Shown: positions 10,480 through 20,807, counted from the first letter of the stretch. The stretch: 64,000 nucleotides of DNA from Halomonadaceae bacterium T82-2 (GCA_001577635.1 LSBP01000004.1:93841-157840); one strand, 5' to 3'. The notes: generated by a model from the sequence alone, not told the origin. Program-made: numbers and translations.

Positions 10480-13157
10480 TGAGTGCCGCCGAGGGCAGCG
10501 AACTGGTGATCTCCCAGGAGGCCAGCCAGCACATGCCCCCGGCGCTGGATCTTCAGCCGCGATTGTCGACCCGCCTGCTGGCCAGCGACGGCAAGGTGCG
10601 GTTGCGTGCCCTGGTGCTGGGTGTCAACGAGGGGGGGCGCAGCGCGGTGCCGCCGAGCCTGATCGGTCGCGAGAGTGCCCTGCGCAAGCTGCGCGATGCC
10701 CTGGCTCGAGCCGGGCTGGGGTTGCGCCAGAGCCTGCTGGTGCAGGGCGCGTCGGGCATGGGCAAGTCGGCGTTGATGGTGAGCTTTCGGCAGCTGGTGC
10801 AAAGCGAGGACGTGGCGCTGTGCTGGCAATCGACCACGCGCATGTCGATGCAGGAACCGTTCGGGCTGGCGCGGCTGATGCTGCGCTGGCATTGCGGCGA
10901 GCACCTCGACGAGGCCGGCCTGGCCGAGCTGCTGAGCGAGCAGGGCGACGAGGCGCTGCTGCAGTCGTCGGCATCCTGGCAACTGCTGCAGCAGGCCCTG
11001 GGGCTGGCCGAAGCCGATGACTCGCTGGCTGCCGCCCAGAGCGGTGAAGCGGTCGACCTGCTGGTCGGTGTGCTGCATCGCATGATCGAGCGTACCGCCG
11101 CTCGCAAGCCGCTGGTGCTGCTGGTCGACGATTTGCAGTGGATCGACGAGCCGTCCCTCAAGCTGCTGGCCGGTCTGCAGGCGCGGTTACCGATCAACAC
11201 GGCCTTTCTGCTGGTAGCCAGCCATCACGGGCGCGATCCGTTGCCGGTGCGCCTGCACTGGGACCAGCAACTGCTGCTCGACAAGCTCGACGCCATGCAG
11301 TCATCGCGGCTGCTCTCGCAGCTGGCCCGGCGCTACCGCCTGCATCTCAGTCCGCGCCTGCGCGGCCAGTTGATCGAACGCTGCGACGGCGTGCCGCTCT
11401 ACCTTCAGGAAATCTGCCGGCGTCTCGACATGGACCGACGCGAAGGGCGCAGTATCCAGGTCGACGAGCTGCCCCATGGCCTGCTCGGGCTGCTGGCCAG
11501 CCGCATCGACCAGCTCGACAACGACCGCCATGTGACGCATGTGGCGGCGGTGCTCGGTCGCCAGTTCCGGCTCGATTTCCTGCGCGAATGCAGCGAGCTC
11601 GATCCGGAACGCCTGAAACAGGCGCTCGTTCACATGCAGCGTCTCGAGATTATCGAGCGCTGTGACGCTCACAGCGAATATGAATATCAGTTCACCCATC
11701 CCTTGCTGCAGGAAGCGGCCTATCTGTCCTGCCCGCGGGATATCCGCACGCGCATTCACCAGCAGGTGGTCGGCCTGATCGAGGAGCGCTTCCCGATGTG
11801 GATCAGCCGTCACCCGGGGGATTTCGCCACGCATCTGCGGCGCAGCGGCCACTACGCCCGAGGTGCCCGTTACTTCGAGCTGGCCGCCCGCGAGGCGCTG
11901 CGAGTCAGCGCCAATCGCACGGCGCTTCACATGGCCGATCTCGGTCTGGCGAGCCTGCGCCAGATCGAGGGGCAGGTGGAGCGGGAGATCAGCCTGCTGA
12001 CGGTACGCGGTCAGGCCGCCTTTGCGTTGGAAGGGCACGGTTCGCCCACGGCGCACGAGAGCTTCGTCAAGGCACGCGAGCTGCTCGAATGCACCCAGGG
12101 GGCCGACGAGGAAACCGAGCTGGTGCAGCGGTTTCTGGTCAAGTGGGGGCTGTGGGTGGGCTGTAGTCAGCGTTTCGCGCAGGCGGATGCCTTTTCCCTG
12201 GCCTCGGGAATGGCGGCGCTGGCCGAGCAGTTGCCCGACCCGCGTTATCGGCGCCTGGCAGCCTATGCGCGGGCTCATTGTGAATACTGGGCGGGACGTG
12301 TGCGTCAGGCGCTGGATCATCTCGAGGAGATCGACCCGCTTCATCAGCCGATGATGCTGGAGTGGCTGCCGTTCTCGGATCATCCGCAAGTGGCGGCGGC
12401 CTGCTATCAGGGCTGGGCACTGTGCCTGCGCGGTGATTACCGGCGTGCCGAGCAGCAGGTCGAAGCGGCGGTGCGTCTGGCCGAGACGCTCAACCATCCC
12501 GGCTCGCTGGCGCTGGCGCTGATGAGCGCGGCGGCGTTGTATCGGCAGCTGGGGCATGTGCACCTTGCCGGGGCGCGTGCCGAGCGAGCCTTCGAGCTGA
12601 CCCGTACCCCCGACCTGCACCTCTGGCACATGACGGCGCAGTGTGCACTGGGCTGGCACCGCGCGCTGACCGGAGACCGCGCGGGGCTGGCAATGATCGA
12701 GGCCGGGCTGGACGAGTTCACCGAACTGGTCGGGCGCGACCGCCACCAGCGCCCCATGCTGTGGTACATCGATGCCTGCATGGCCCTCGGCGAGCTGGCG
12801 CGCGCCGAGGATTACCTGGATCAGTGCCTGATGATGGCCCGCGAGCGCGGCTCGCTCTTCGTGCCGGAGCTCTGCGTGCATCTGGCACGGGTCCATCACC
12901 GGCTGGGGCGCTCGCCCGAGATGGTTCGCGGTCTGGTGGAGCAGGCGATCGAACAGGCGCGGGAGCACGAGAACCCCCATCATCAGCTCTATGCGCTGGA
13001 GCTGTGGCTCGATGTGGTGGCACCGGGGGACGAGCAGGCCGAAGATGCGCTGCGCCAGTTGCTGGGCGAGGTGACCCAGACCGATGCACCGGTGCTGCTG
13101 CGCTGGCGAACGCTGCTCGATCAGTCGCTGTCCAGTTCGGCGACCTGCGCTCCCTGA
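10479..13157 (+). CDS. AAA/STAND ATPase with cyclase-domain remnant and TPR-like C-terminus
   Basis: 892 residues. The first ~55 (GSELVISQEASQHM, then the L-x-x-LxG region) look like the C-terminal end of a class III cyclase domain. An AAA/STAND module follows: LIGRESALRKL, Walker A GASGMGKS (residues ~90-97) and Walker B LVLLVDDLQWID (~213-223). The last ~450 residues are helical repeats of TPR/MalT type. I see no LuxR-type helix-turn-helix at the end, so DNA binding would come from the upstream SARP protein. The start codon overlaps the upstream stop by one base, so translation is probably coupled. In many bacteria the parts occur as one chain, so this may be a split gene or a frameshift. 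Confidence 0.8.
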   Translation: MSAAEGSELVISQEASQHMPPALDLQPRLSTRLLASDGKVRLRALVLGVNEGGRSAVPPSLIGRESALRKLRDALARAGLGLRQSLLVQGASGMGKSALMVSFRQLVQSEDVALCWQSTTRMSMQEPFGLARLMLRWHCGEHLDEAGLAELLSEQGDEALLQSSASWQLLQQALGLAEADDSLAAAQSGEAVDLLVGVLHRMIERTAARKPLVLLVDDLQWIDEPSLKLLAGLQARLPINTAFLLVASHHGRDPLPVRLHWDQQLLLDKLDAMQSSRLLSQLARRYRLHLSPRLRGQLIERCDGVPLYLQEICRRLDMDRREGRSIQVDELPHGLLGLLASRIDQLDNDRHVTHVAAVLGRQFRLDFLRECSELDPERLKQALVHMQRLEIIERCDAHSEYEYQFTHPLLQEAAYLSCPRDIRTRIHQQVVGLIEERFPMWISRHPGDFATHLRRSGHYARGARYFELAAREALRVSANRTALHMADLGLASLRQIEGQVEREISLLTVRGQAAFALEGHGSPTAHESFVKARELLECTQGADEETELVQRFLVKWGLWVGCSQRFAQADAFSLASGMAALAEQLPDPRYRRLAAYARAHCEYWAGRVRQALDHLEEIDPLHQPMMLEWLPFSDHPQVAAACYQGWALCLRGDYRRAEQQVEAAVRLAETLNHPGSLALALMSAAALYRQLGHVHLAGARAERAFELTRTPDLHLWHMTAQCALGWHRALTGDRAGLAMIEAGLDEFTELVGRDRHQRPMLWYIDACMALGELARAEDYLDQCLMMARERGSLFVPELCVHLARVHHRLGRSPEMVRGLVEQAIEQAREHENPHHQLYALELWLDVVAPGDEQAEDALRQLLGEVTQTDAPVLLRWRTLLDQSLSSSATCAP

Positions 13158-13181
13158 AGCGCACTCGTCGCCCGGGTGTCG

Positions 13182-13916
13182 TCAATCGGTGAGCGGGAAG
13201 TCGCGCAGTCGGGGCTCCGAGTCGGCGTCGACACGAACGTCCCAGCCGCGGTTCGGCTGCCAGTCACCCAGCACGATGCGGCGTGCCGGCTGGCCGTCGA
13301 CGCTGAGTTCATGCACGGCAGGGCGGTGAGTGTGGCCGTGAATCAAGGTGCGCACGCCATGCTCGGCCATTACGCGTTCCACCTCGCTCGGGGTGACATC
13401 CATGATGTCCTCGGCCTTGTTGGAGTTGGCTTCGCCGGACTGGCGGCGCAGGTCGCGGGCCAGGGCGAGGCGCTGCTCGACCGGCAGCGCCAGGATCTGG
13501 GCCTGCCACTGCGGGTCGCGTGCCTTGGCGCGAAACGCCATATAGGCTTCGTCGCGGGTACAGAGGCTGTCGCCGTGCATCAGCAATACGCGCTCGCCAC
13601 CCAGCTCGACGACGCTCGGGTCGCTCAGCAGGGTGGCGCCGGTCGCCTCGGCGAAGCCGTTGCCGATCAGGAAATCCCGGTTGCCGTGCATGAAGTACAG
13701 GGCCGTGCCGGCGTCGCTCAGGCGGCGCAGGGCGTCGAGAATGCCCGTCTCGAATTCGCCCCGGTAGTCGTCACCGATCCAGGCTTCGAAGATGTCGCCC
13801 AGCAGGTACAGGTGCTCGGCCTGGCGGGCCGGTCCGTCCAGATAGCGCAGGAAGCCGTCGGCAATCTCGGGAGCGCCGGGGTGCAGGTGCAAATCGGAAA
13901 TCAGCAGCGTGGTCAT
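13182..13916 (-). CDS. lpxH: UDP-2,3-diacylglucosamine diphosphatase
   Basis: 244 residues. Cleaves UDP-2,3-diacylglucosamine to lipid X and UMP, the fourth step of lipid A synthesis, at the inner face of the cytoplasmic membrane. All metallophosphoesterase motifs are present: [34 protein letters not shown] and [10 protein letters not shown]. It lies downstream of ppiB on the same strand with a strong hairpin between. It is convergent with the ATPase gene, with a gap of only 24 bases. Confidence 0.95.
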   Translation of the reverse strand: MTTLLISDLHLHPGAPEIADGFLRYLDGPARQAEHLYLLGDIFEAWIGDDYRGEFETGILDALRRLSDAGTALYFMHGNRDFLIGNGFAEATGATLLSDPSVVELGGERVLLMHGDSLCTRDEAYMAFRAKARDPQWQAQILALPVEQRLALARDLRRQSGEANSNKAEDIMDVTPSEVERVMAEHGVRTLIHGHTHRPAVHELSVDGQPARRIVLGDWQPNRGWDVRVDADSEPRLRDFPLTD

Positions 13917-13950
13917 GGCAGGGGGCGCATCGGTGGGTGAGTGAAACGGC

Positions 13951-13980
13951 GACGCCCGCCGGCGACGGCCGGCGGGCGTC
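13951..13980 (-). terminator. GC hairpin between ppiB and lpxH
   Basis: GACGCCCGCCGGC and its complement form a 13-bp stem with a GACG loop. Only a short TTT follows on the minus strand, so it may attenuate rather than fully stop ppiB transcripts. Confidence 0.6.
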
Positions 13981-13992
13981 GAGGGGATGGTG

Positions 13993-14487
13993 TCAGTCGC
14001 GGATCTCGGCGCGCTCGAGAACCACGTCCTCGGCCGGCACGTCGGCGTGCATGCCGCGGCGCGTGGTGGGCACGCCCTTGATCTTCTCGACCACGTCCAT
14101 GCCGGCGATCACTTCGCCGAACACGCAGTAGCCCCAGCCCTGCAGAGACTTGCCGCGGTGGTCGAGGAAGTCGTTGTCGGCGACGTTGATGAAGAACTGC
14201 GCGGTGGCGGAGTGCGGGTCCTGGGTGCGGGCCATGGCCACGGTGCCCTTGCGGTTCTTCAGGCCGTTGTCGGCCTCGTTGTCGATCGGCGCGCGGGTCG
14301 GCTTCTGTTCGAACTGGGTATCGAAGCCGCCGCCCTGGACCATGAAGCCGTCGATTACGCGGTGGAACAGGGTGTCATCGTAATGGCCGTCACGCACGTA
14401 CTGCTCGAAATTGGCCGCCGTCGCGGGGGCCTTTTCATGGTCGAGTTGCAGGTGGATTTCGCCGTAGTTGGTATGCAGAACGATCAT
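13993..14487 (-). CDS. ppiB: Peptidyl-prolyl cis-trans isomerase B (cyclophilin)
   Basis: 164 residues, no signal peptide, so cytoplasmic. Cyclophilin motifs are clear: [17 protein letters not shown] with the catalytic Arg, then [22 protein letters not shown] and [17 protein letters not shown]. Length equals E. coli PpiB (164). It is divergent from glnS across a 144-bp spacer. Confidence 0.95.
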   Translation of the reverse strand: MIVLHTNYGEIHLQLDHEKAPATAANFEQYVRDGHYDDTLFHRVIDGFMVQGGGFDTQFEQKPTRAPIDNEADNGLKNRKGTVAMARTQDPHSATAQFFINVADNDFLDHRGKSLQGWGYCVFGEVIAGMDVVEKIKGVPTTRRGMHADVPAEDVVLERAEIRD

Positions 14488-14520
14488 GGAATCCTTCCGG
14501 ACTGTCTGGGTGGGGGCGCC

Positions 14521-14551
14521 TTGGCGTAGCGCGCGAGCGTCACGCTATAAT
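14521..14551 (+). promoter_or_regulatory. Possible promoter of glnS
   Basis: A perfect TATAAT at 14546-14551. The best -35 (TTGGCG) is 19 bases upstream, longer than ideal, so only the -10 is convincing. Confidence 0.45.
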
Positions 14552-14631
14552 AGCCGCTTTCCAGCGACAGGCGAAGCCGCTAGGCTTGGCCGTCTGCGAT
14601 ACCCGATCATCAAGAGGTTCCCCGACGTCCC

Positions 14632-16311
14632 ATGACCAACGAGAGCAGCAGCGCCCCGAACTTCATCCGCAACCAGATTCGCGAGGAGGTCGAAGCGGGC
14701 AAGGTCGATACCGTGGTCACCCGGTTTCCGCCGGAGCCCAATGGCTTTCTGCACATCGGCCATGCCAAGTCGATCTGCCTGAACTTCGGGCTGGCCGAGC
14801 AGTTTGGCGGGGACTGTCACCTGCGTTTCGACGATACCAACCCGGCCAAGGAGGAGCAGGCCTACATCGACGCCATCAAGGCCGACGTGGAATGGCTGGG
14901 CTTTCACTGGGCGGGCAAGGTGCGCTATGCCTCCGACTACTTCGATCAGCTGTATGCCTGGGCGCAGCACCTGGTGCGCGAGGGCAAGGCCTACGTCGAT
15001 GACCTCTCGCCGGACGAGATCCGCGAGTATCGCGGCACGCTGACCGAGCCGGGCCGGCCGAGCCCGTATCGCGACCGTGCGCCGGAAGAGAACCTCGACC
15101 TACTCGAGCGCATGCGCCGGGGCGAGTTCGCGGAGGGTGAGAAGGTGTTGCGCGCCAGGATCGACATGGCCTCGCCGAACATCAATCTGCGCGACCCGAT
15201 CCTCTACCGGATTCGCCATGCGTCCCACCACCAGACCGGCGACAAGTGGAAGATCTATCCGTCCTACGACTTCACCCACGGCCAGTCCGATGCTATCGAG
15301 GGAGTCACCCACTCGATCTGCACCCTGGAGTTCGAGGACCATCGCCCGCTCTACGAGTGGTTCCTGAACAACCTGCCGGTTCCGGCGCGGCCGCGCCAGA
15401 TCGAGTTTGCGCGCCTCAACCTGAACTACACCGTGACTTCCAAGCGCAAGCTCAAGCTGCTGGTCGACGAGGGCGTGGTCGACGGCTGGGACGACCCGCG
15501 CATGCCGACGATCTCCGGCATGCGTCGGCGCGGTTACACGCCGGCCTCGATCCGCAAGTTCTGCGAGATGATCGGCGTCACCCGGGCCGAGGGCGGCATG
15601 GTCGACATCGCCATGCTCTACCACGCGATTCGTTCCGATCTCGAGGACAACGCGCCGCGGGCGATGTGCGTGCTCAAGCCGCTCAAGGTGGTGCTGACCA
15701 ACGTCCCCGAGGACCATGACGAAGCCTTCGAGGTGGCGGGCCATCCGGCACGTGACGACATGGGCGTGCGTCGCCTGCCGTTCACCCGCGAGATCTGGAT
15801 CGACGCCGACGACTTCATGGAGGAGCCGCCCAAGAAGTTCTTCCGCCTGGCGCCGGGCAAGGAGGTGCGCCTGCGCAACGCCTACGTGATCCGTTGCGAC
15901 GAGGTGATCAAGAACGCGGCCGGCGAGATCGAGGAGCTGCGCTGTTCGGTGGATTTCGATACCCTCGGCAGGAATCCGGAAGGGCGCAAGGTCAAGGGTG
16001 TGATCCACTGGGTCAGCGCGGCGCACGCCGTGCCGGTCGAGGTGCGCCTCTACGACAACCTGTTCCAGGTCGAGGCACCCGACCGTGATCGGGACGTCGA
16101 TTTCCTCGAGCACCTCAACCGCGATTCGCTGACGGTGGTGCAGGGCTACGCCGAGCCGAGCCTGGCCGAGGTGGAGCCGGAGGCCCGCTATCAGTTCGAA
16201 CGGGTGGGCTATTTCTGTGCGGATCGCCATGCCGCCGCCGAGGGGCAGCGCGTCTTCAACCGCATCGTCGGTCTCAAGGATACCTGGGCCAAGATCCAGA
16301 AGAAGGGCTGA
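14632..16311 (+). CDS. glnS: Glutaminyl-tRNA synthetase
   Basis: 559 residues. Charges tRNA-Gln with glutamine. Class I signatures: [14 protein letters not shown] (HIGH) near the start and VTSKRKL (the KMSKS equivalent) in the middle. The N-terminal catalytic domain ([22 protein letters not shown] region) and C-terminal anticodon-binding beta barrels ([17 protein letters not shown]) are complete. Length is close to the 554 of E. coli. cysS starts 3 bases after the stop, giving a two-gene synthetase operon. Confidence 0.97.
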   Translation: MTNESSSAPNFIRNQIREEVEAGKVDTVVTRFPPEPNGFLHIGHAKSICLNFGLAEQFGGDCHLRFDDTNPAKEEQAYIDAIKADVEWLGFHWAGKVRYASDYFDQLYAWAQHLVREGKAYVDDLSPDEIREYRGTLTEPGRPSPYRDRAPEENLDLLERMRRGEFAEGEKVLRARIDMASPNINLRDPILYRIRHASHHQTGDKWKIYPSYDFTHGQSDAIEGVTHSICTLEFEDHRPLYEWFLNNLPVPARPRQIEFARLNLNYTVTSKRKLKLLVDEGVVDGWDDPRMPTISGMRRRGYTPASIRKFCEMIGVTRAEGGMVDIAMLYHAIRSDLEDNAPRAMCVLKPLKVVLTNVPEDHDEAFEVAGHPARDDMGVRRLPFTREIWIDADDFMEEPPKKFFRLAPGKEVRLRNAYVIRCDEVIKNAAGEIEELRCSVDFDTLGRNPEGRKVKGVIHWVSAAHAVPVEVRLYDNLFQVEAPDRDRDVDFLEHLNRDSLTVVQGYAEPSLAEVEPEARYQFERVGYFCADRHAAAEGQRVFNRIVGLKDTWAKIQKKG

Positions 16312-16313
16312 GC

Positions 16314-17693
16314 ATGCAGATCTACAATACCCTGACTCGCACCAAGGAAACCTTCGTTCCGATCGAGCCGGGCAGGATCCGCATGTATGTCTGCGGGATT
16401 ACCGTCTACGACTACTGTCACATCGGCCATGCCCGGGTCATGGTGGCGTTCGACGTGATCACCCGCTACCTGCGCTCGCGCGGCTTCGAGGTGACCTATG
16501 TCCGCAACATCACCGACATCGACGACAAGATCCTCCGGCGCGCCGAGGAAAACGGCGAGCCCATTGCCGCGCTGACCGAGCGGATGATCGCGGCGATGCA
16601 CGAGGACGAGGCGCGGCTCGGCGTGCTGCGCCCGGACCTCGAGCCGCGTGCCACGGCGCACATCGACGACATCCAGGCGATGATCGCCACGCTGATCGAC
16701 AAGGGCTACGCCTATCGGGCCGACAACGGCGATGTCTACTACCGGGTGCGGCGCTTCGCCGATTACGGCAGGCTCAACAACCGCGACCTGGACGAGATGC
16801 GCTCCGGGGCGCGGGTGGAAGTCGACACCCACAAGGAGGACCCGCTCGACTTCGTGCTGTGGAAGGCGGCCAAGCCGGGCGAGACGAGCTGGCCATCGCC
16901 GTGGGGCGAGGGGCGTCCGGGCTGGCACATCGAGTGCTCGGCGATGTCCACCTGCTGCCTGGGCGAGACGTTCGACATTCACGGCGGCGGTCCGGACCTG
17001 ACGTTCCCGCACCACGAGAACGAGATCGCCCAGAGCGAGGCGGCCACGGGGCAGCGCTACGTGAACACCTGGATGCATGCCGGCGCGGTGCGGGTCGATC
17101 AGCAGAAGATGTCCAAGTCGCTGGGCAACTTCTTCACCATCCGCGATGTGCTGGCCGAGCATGACCCCGAGGTGGTGCGCTACCTGCTGGTGTCGAGCCA
17201 CTATCGCAGCCCGATCAACTATGCCCCGGATGCGCTCGACGACGCGCGGCGCTCGCTGGAGCGCTTCTACAATGCGCTCGACGGCGTCGAGCCGGTGGCC
17301 GGCGAGGTCGATGCCGGTTACGCCGAGCGTTTCACCGCGGCGATGGACGACGACTTCAACACCCCCGAGGCGCTGTCGGTGCTCTTCGAGCTGGCCCGCG
17401 CACTCAATCGGGCCAAGGCCGAGGATGCCGGGCGCGCCGCGGCGCTGGCCTTCGAGCTCAAGCGCCTGGGCCAGGTGCTGGGTCTGCTCGAGCAGGCGCC
17501 GGCGGCGTTTCTCCAGGGCGGGCGCGCGCTGCCGCTGGCCGAGGCGGAGATCGAGGCGCGGATTGCCGCGCGGGCGGCCGCCAAGAAGGCCCGGGATTTT
17601 GCCGAGGCCGATCGCATCCGCGATGAACTGGCCGCGCTGGGTATCGTGCTCAAGGATTCCCGGGAAGGCACCTCCTGGGTACTGGAGCGCTGA
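16314..17693 (+). CDS. cysS: Cysteinyl-tRNA synthetase
   Basis: 459 residues, as in most bacteria (E. coli 461). Charges tRNA-Cys. The zinc-binding Cys of [10 protein letters not shown], the HIGH motif in CHIGHARV, the zinc ligands CSAMS and [10 protein letters not shown], and KMSKSLGN are all intact, followed by the helical anticodon-binding region. It is co-transcribed with glnS and ends in a strong terminator. Confidence 0.97.
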   Translation: MQIYNTLTRTKETFVPIEPGRIRMYVCGITVYDYCHIGHARVMVAFDVITRYLRSRGFEVTYVRNITDIDDKILRRAEENGEPIAALTERMIAAMHEDEARLGVLRPDLEPRATAHIDDIQAMIATLIDKGYAYRADNGDVYYRVRRFADYGRLNNRDLDEMRSGARVEVDTHKEDPLDFVLWKAAKPGETSWPSPWGEGRPGWHIECSAMSTCCLGETFDIHGGGPDLTFPHHENEIAQSEAATGQRYVNTWMHAGAVRVDQQKMSKSLGNFFTIRDVLAEHDPEVVRYLLVSSHYRSPINYAPDALDDARRSLERFYNALDGVEPVAGEVDAGYAERFTAAMDDDFNTPEALSVLFELARALNRAKAEDAGRAAALAFELKRLGQVLGLLEQAPAAFLQGGRALPLAEAEIEARIAARAAAKKARDFAEADRIRDELAALGIVLKDSREGTSWVLER

Positions 17694-17726
17694 TTCGGCA
17701 CGACGTTCGTCAGCATGGTGGAAACG

Positions 17727-17757
17727 AAAACGCCGCACCTCCTGGGTGCGGCGTTTT
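17727..17757. terminator. Bidirectional terminator between cysS and mtnN
   Basis: AAAACGCCGCACC and GGTGCGGCGTTTT form a 13-bp stem. The A and T tails make it work on both strands for these convergent genes. Confidence 0.9.
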
Positions 17758-17797
17758 CATGGCCGGTTTTCAGCCCGCCGCTCGGCGGGGCGGGAGG

Positions 17798-18523
17798 TCA
17801 GGCTTCCTGAGGCGTCGCCTGCGGTGTGCCCAGCCGCGTCACCATGGCCTCGACCATCTCGGCGGAGTGGCGGGCCGCCTGGTCGATGAAGGCCGTGAAG
17901 GACAGGTTGGAGTCCTTGCCGGCGATGTCCGAGAGGGCGCGGATCACCACGAAGGGGCAGCCGTAGAGATGGCAGGTCTGGGCGATCGCGGCGGCTTCCA
18001 TCTCGGCGGCGAGCATCGTCGGGAACCGCTCGCGAGTGCGCTGGACGGCATCGGGGCAGGCCATGAAGGCATCGCCGGTGGCGATCAGGCCCTCGTGGAC
18101 GCGCAGGTGGCCGAGGCTCTCGATGCACTCGCGGGCCACGCACACCAGGCGGTCGTCGGGCAGGTAGGCGGCCGGCATCTGCGGCACCTGGCCGTGCTCG
18201 TAGCCGAAGACCACGGCATCCACGTCGTGGTGGCGCACCTCGGTCGAGATCACCACGTCGCCTACGTCCAGCCCGGTGCCGAAGCCGCCGGCGGAACCGG
18301 TGTTGATGATGGCCTCGGGGTGATACATGTCGAGCATGAGCGTCGTGCCGATGGCCGCGTTCACCTTGCCGATGCCGGACTGCAGGATGACCACCTCGAC
18401 GCCGTTCAGGCGCCCGGTGTGGAAGGTCGAACCGACGTGGTGGCGGGTCCGGCGGTTCTCCAGGCGGGAGGCCAGCAGGGCGACCTCTTCCTCCATGGCA
18501 CCGATGATGCCGATCTTGCGCAT
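17798..18523 (-). CDS. mtnN: 5'-methylthioadenosine/S-adenosylhomocysteine nucleosidase
   Basis: 241 residues. Removes adenine from methylthioadenosine and S-adenosylhomocysteine. The N-terminus MRKIGIIGAMEEEV is diagnostic, and the base-binding region with EMEAAAIAQTC and the catalytic ALSDIAG are present. The start is set at MRKIG (18523), which matches the family; an in-frame start 17 codons upstream is rejected. It is directly behind luxS, which uses its product S-ribosylhomocysteine, so the pair forms the activated-methyl-cycle detoxification step. Confidence 0.95.
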   Translation of the reverse strand: MRKIGIIGAMEEEVALLASRLENRRTRHHVGSTFHTGRLNGVEVVILQSGIGKVNAAIGTTLMLDMYHPEAIINTGSAGGFGTGLDVGDVVISTEVRHHDVDAVVFGYEHGQVPQMPAAYLPDDRLVCVARECIESLGHLRVHEGLIATGDAFMACPDAVQRTRERFPTMLAAEMEAAAIAQTCHLYGCPFVVIRALSDIAGKDSNLSFTAFIDQAARHSAEMVEAMVTRLGTPQATPQEA

Positions 18524-18548
18524 GGGGCGAATCGTCCTCCGTGTGGGC

Positions 18549-19016
18549 TCAGGCGAAGACCTGGTGCCATTCATCGCGCTTGGCGAGAAAATCCCGGGCC
18601 AGCGCCTGGGCGCCTTCCAGGCTGTGACTGGCGGCCCAGCCGCACTGCATCTCGGTGCAGGCCGGCACTTCCTCGGCGACGAGGATGTCCTGCAGCGTCT
18701 TCTCGATCAGGGCCAGGACGCCGTCGTAGTCGTCGTGGTTGATCATCGCGATGTAGAAGCCGGTCTGGCAGCCCATGGGGCTGATGTCGACGACCTTGTC
18801 GCTGTGATTGCGCGACAGTTCCGCCATCAGGTGTTCCAGCGAGTGCAGGGCGGGCATCTCCATGTGCCCCTTGTTGGGCTGGCAGATGCGCATGTCGTAC
18901 TTGTGGATGCTGTCGCCGTTCTCGCCGGTCTTGATGCCGGCCAGGCGCACGTAGGGGGCCTTGACCCGGGTATGGTCGAGGTTGAAGCTCTCGACGTTCA
19001 TCGGCGTCTCGCTCAT
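18549..19016 (-). CDS. luxS: S-ribosylhomocysteine lyase (autoinducer-2 synthesis)
   Basis: 155 residues. Converts S-ribosylhomocysteine to homocysteine and DPD, the precursor of autoinducer-2. The metal ligands HSLEH and the Cys of MQCGW, and the active-site Cys in GCQTGFY, are intact. The start at 19016 has AGGAGA 6 bases upstream. mtnN follows 25 bases downstream. The sequence shows the enzyme only; whether AI-2 is used as a signal cannot be told, as no receptor gene lies in the window. Confidence 0.96.
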   Translation of the reverse strand: MSETPMNVESFNLDHTRVKAPYVRLAGIKTGENGDSIHKYDMRICQPNKGHMEMPALHSLEHLMAELSRNHSDKVVDISPMGCQTGFYIAMINHDDYDGVLALIEKTLQDILVAEEVPACTEMQCGWAASHSLEGAQALARDFLAKRDEWHQVFA

Positions 19017-19072
19017 TCAGGTCTCCTGATGTGTTGCTGAATGGTGCGTTGTTGGGCGCGCATTATATCGGC

Positions 19073-19942
19073 TCAGCCGTTGCCGTGCATGGCGTCATGC
19101 AGTTCGGCGGCGAACAGGGTGTTCTCGAGCAGCGAGGCGACCGTCATCGGGCCCACGCCGCCGGGCACCGGGGTGATGTAGCTGGCGCGCTCGGCGGCGG
19201 GCGCGTATTCGACGTCGCCGACCAGGCTGCCGTCCGGCTGGCGATTGATGCCCACGTCGATGACGATGGCCCCCGGCTTCACCCACTCGCCCTTGACCAG
19301 GCCCGGCACGCCGACCGCGACCACCAGCAGATCAGCGCGGCGCACGTGGGCCTCTAGGTCGCGGGTGAAGCGATGGCAGACGGTGGTGGTGCAGCCGGCG
19401 AGCATCAGTTCCAGGGCCATCGGCCGGCCCACGATGTTGGAGGCGCCGACGATGGTGGCGTCGAGGCCGCGTACCGGGATGCCCGATTCCTGGAGCAGGG
19501 TCATGACCCCCTTGGGCGTGCACGGGCGCAGCACGGGAAGACGCTGGGCCAGGCGGCCGAGGTTGTACGGGTGAAAGCCGTCGACGTCCTTGTCCGGGCG
19601 GATGCGCTCGAGAATCGGGCGGGCATCCAGATGCCCCGGCAGCGGCAGCTGGACGAGGATGCCGTCCACCGCCGGGTCGTCGTTGAGGCGGTCGACCAGC
19701 GCCTCGAGCTCGGCCTGCGAGGTCTCCGCGGGCAGCGAATGGCGGAAGGAGAGCAGTCCGGCCTGTTCGCAGGCGCGATGCTTGTTGCGGACATAGACCT
19801 CGGATGCCGGATCGTGGCCGACCAATACCACGGCAAGCCCGGGCACGCGGGCGCCCTCGCTGCGGCGAGCCTCCACCTGGCGGGCGACCTGTTGTCGGAC
19901 ATGCGCGGCGATGGCCTTGCCATCGATCAATTGGGCGGTCAT
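19073..19942 (-). CDS. folD: Methylenetetrahydrofolate dehydrogenase / cyclohydrolase
   Basis: 289 residues. Bifunctional one-carbon enzyme that oxidises 5,10-methylene-THF with NADP and hydrolyses the product to 10-formyl-THF. Signatures: [13 protein letters not shown] (catalytic Lys), [34 protein letters not shown] (dinucleotide binding) and [15 protein letters not shown]. The start MTAQLIDGK has AAGGAA upstream; a longer frame begins at 20026 but has no family support. Confidence 0.96.
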   Translation of the reverse strand: MTAQLIDGKAIAAHVRQQVARQVEARRSEGARVPGLAVVLVGHDPASEVYVRNKHRACEQAGLLSFRHSLPAETSQAELEALVDRLNDDPAVDGILVQLPLPGHLDARPILERIRPDKDVDGFHPYNLGRLAQRLPVLRPCTPKGVMTLLQESGIPVRGLDATIVGASNIVGRPMALELMLAGCTTTVCHRFTRDLEAHVRRADLLVVAVGVPGLVKGEWVKPGAIVIDVGINRQPDGSLVGDVEYAPAAERASYITPVPGGVGPMTVASLLENTLFAAELHDAMHGNG

Positions 19943-20058
19943 CGAAAGTTCCTTTGCTTCGCGGCAATCAGTGATGCGGGAAAAAAGAAGTGACGTCGAT
20001 TTTCGCATGCAATACCCCGCAGTCAAAGCGCCGGGGGGCAGGTGGTGATGCTAAGGGC

Positions 20059-20086
20059 TTGACTCGCGGAGGATGTTGCGTAGAAT
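20059..20086 (+). promoter_or_regulatory. Sigma-70 promoter of the tRNA cluster
   Basis: TTGACT and TAGAAT are spaced by 16 bases, about 55 bases before the first mature tRNA. The bases after the -10 include a GC-rich stretch, as is common for stable-RNA promoters. Confidence 0.75.
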
Positions 20087-20140
20087 ATGCAGCGCTTGAC
20101 GAGGCCCGGAGGCAAGCGTCAAGGCCGTATGTCTCGCCGG

Positions 20141-20217
20141 CGGGGTATAGCGCAGTCTGGTAGCGCGCCTGCTTTGGGAGCAGGATGTCGGGGGTTCAAA
20201 TCCCTCTACCCCGACCA
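20141..20217 (+). tRNA. tRNA-Pro (anticodon TGG)
   Basis: 77 nt with encoded CCA. Acceptor stem CGGGGTA/TACCCCG; anticodon loop TTTGGGA; T-loop GGTTCAAATC. Confidence 0.96.
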
Positions 20218-20292
20218 TCCGCAGGCTGCGACGTCTCGGATGGGTTGCGTTGCTCGTCGCGGCTGTGGCAGTGGCTGGGCCGTAACAGTTCG

Positions 20293-20369
<77 letters not shown>

Positions 20370-20426
20370 TGCTGCAGTCCGGCGGCAGGCTCTCGGGCAG
20401 GGCGTCAAGCGAGTCGACACGACAGT

Positions 20427-20502
20427 GGTGGATGTAGCTCAGTGGTAGAGCCCCGGATTGTGGCTCCGGTGGTCGTGGGTTCGATCCCCATCATCCACCC
20501 CA
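20427..20502 (+). tRNA. tRNA-His (anticodon GTG), copy 1
   Basis: 76 nt including the extra G at position -1 that is typical of tRNA-His, and an encoded CCA. The anticodon loop contains TTGTGGC. The mature sequence is identical to the next gene. Confidence 0.96.
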
Positions 20503-20532
20503 CGTCGACGTCGGCAATGCAGTTCATGAAAT

Positions 20533-20608
20533 GGTGGATGTAGCTCAGTGGTAGAGCCCCGGATTGTGGCTCCGGTGGTCGTGGGTTCGATCCCCATCAT
20601 CCACCCCA
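20533..20608 (+). tRNA. tRNA-His (anticodon GTG), copy 2
   Basis: Identical to the copy 106 bases upstream, again with G-1 and CCA. The spacer between them is only 30 bases, which suggests a local duplication. It is the last tRNA of the cluster. Confidence 0.96.
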
Positions 20609-20729
20609 TTTCATTCCTTCCCGATCCTGCAGTCTCGCTCGTTCCTCGCATGTTCTCCGTTTCCCCGGCGGTTTCTCTCCGGCTCCGGTCGCGATTCGTC
20701 GTCAGGTGGCCTGGAGTGTCGGCGAGCCC

Positions 20730-20758
20730 CTTGCAAAGCTTCGGTACAGCCCCCATGT
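20730..20758 (+). promoter_or_regulatory. Putative sigma-32 (heat-shock) promoter of tig
   Basis: CTTGCAA, 14 bases, then CCCCATGT. The -10 matches the heat-shock consensus CCCCATNT exactly and the -35 has one mismatch to CTTGAAA. Confidence 0.6.
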
Positions 20759-20778
20759 ATCGGGGAAAGCGGGCGAAC

Positions 20779-20807
20779 TTGCCAGGTCGCCCCGGGATTC
20801 TTAGAAT
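20779..20807 (+). promoter_or_regulatory. Putative sigma-70 promoter of tig
   Basis: TTGCCA, 17 bases, then TAGAAT, with a predicted start about 45 bases before the tig ATG. It lies just downstream of the sigma-32 match, so tig may have two promoters. Confidence 0.6.

Noticed and set aside
11301..12983. Open frame of 560 codons antisense to the AAA ATPase gene
   Set aside because: No recognisable motifs, odd composition (Gln/Arg/His), and it covers a plus-strand gene with Walker motifs.
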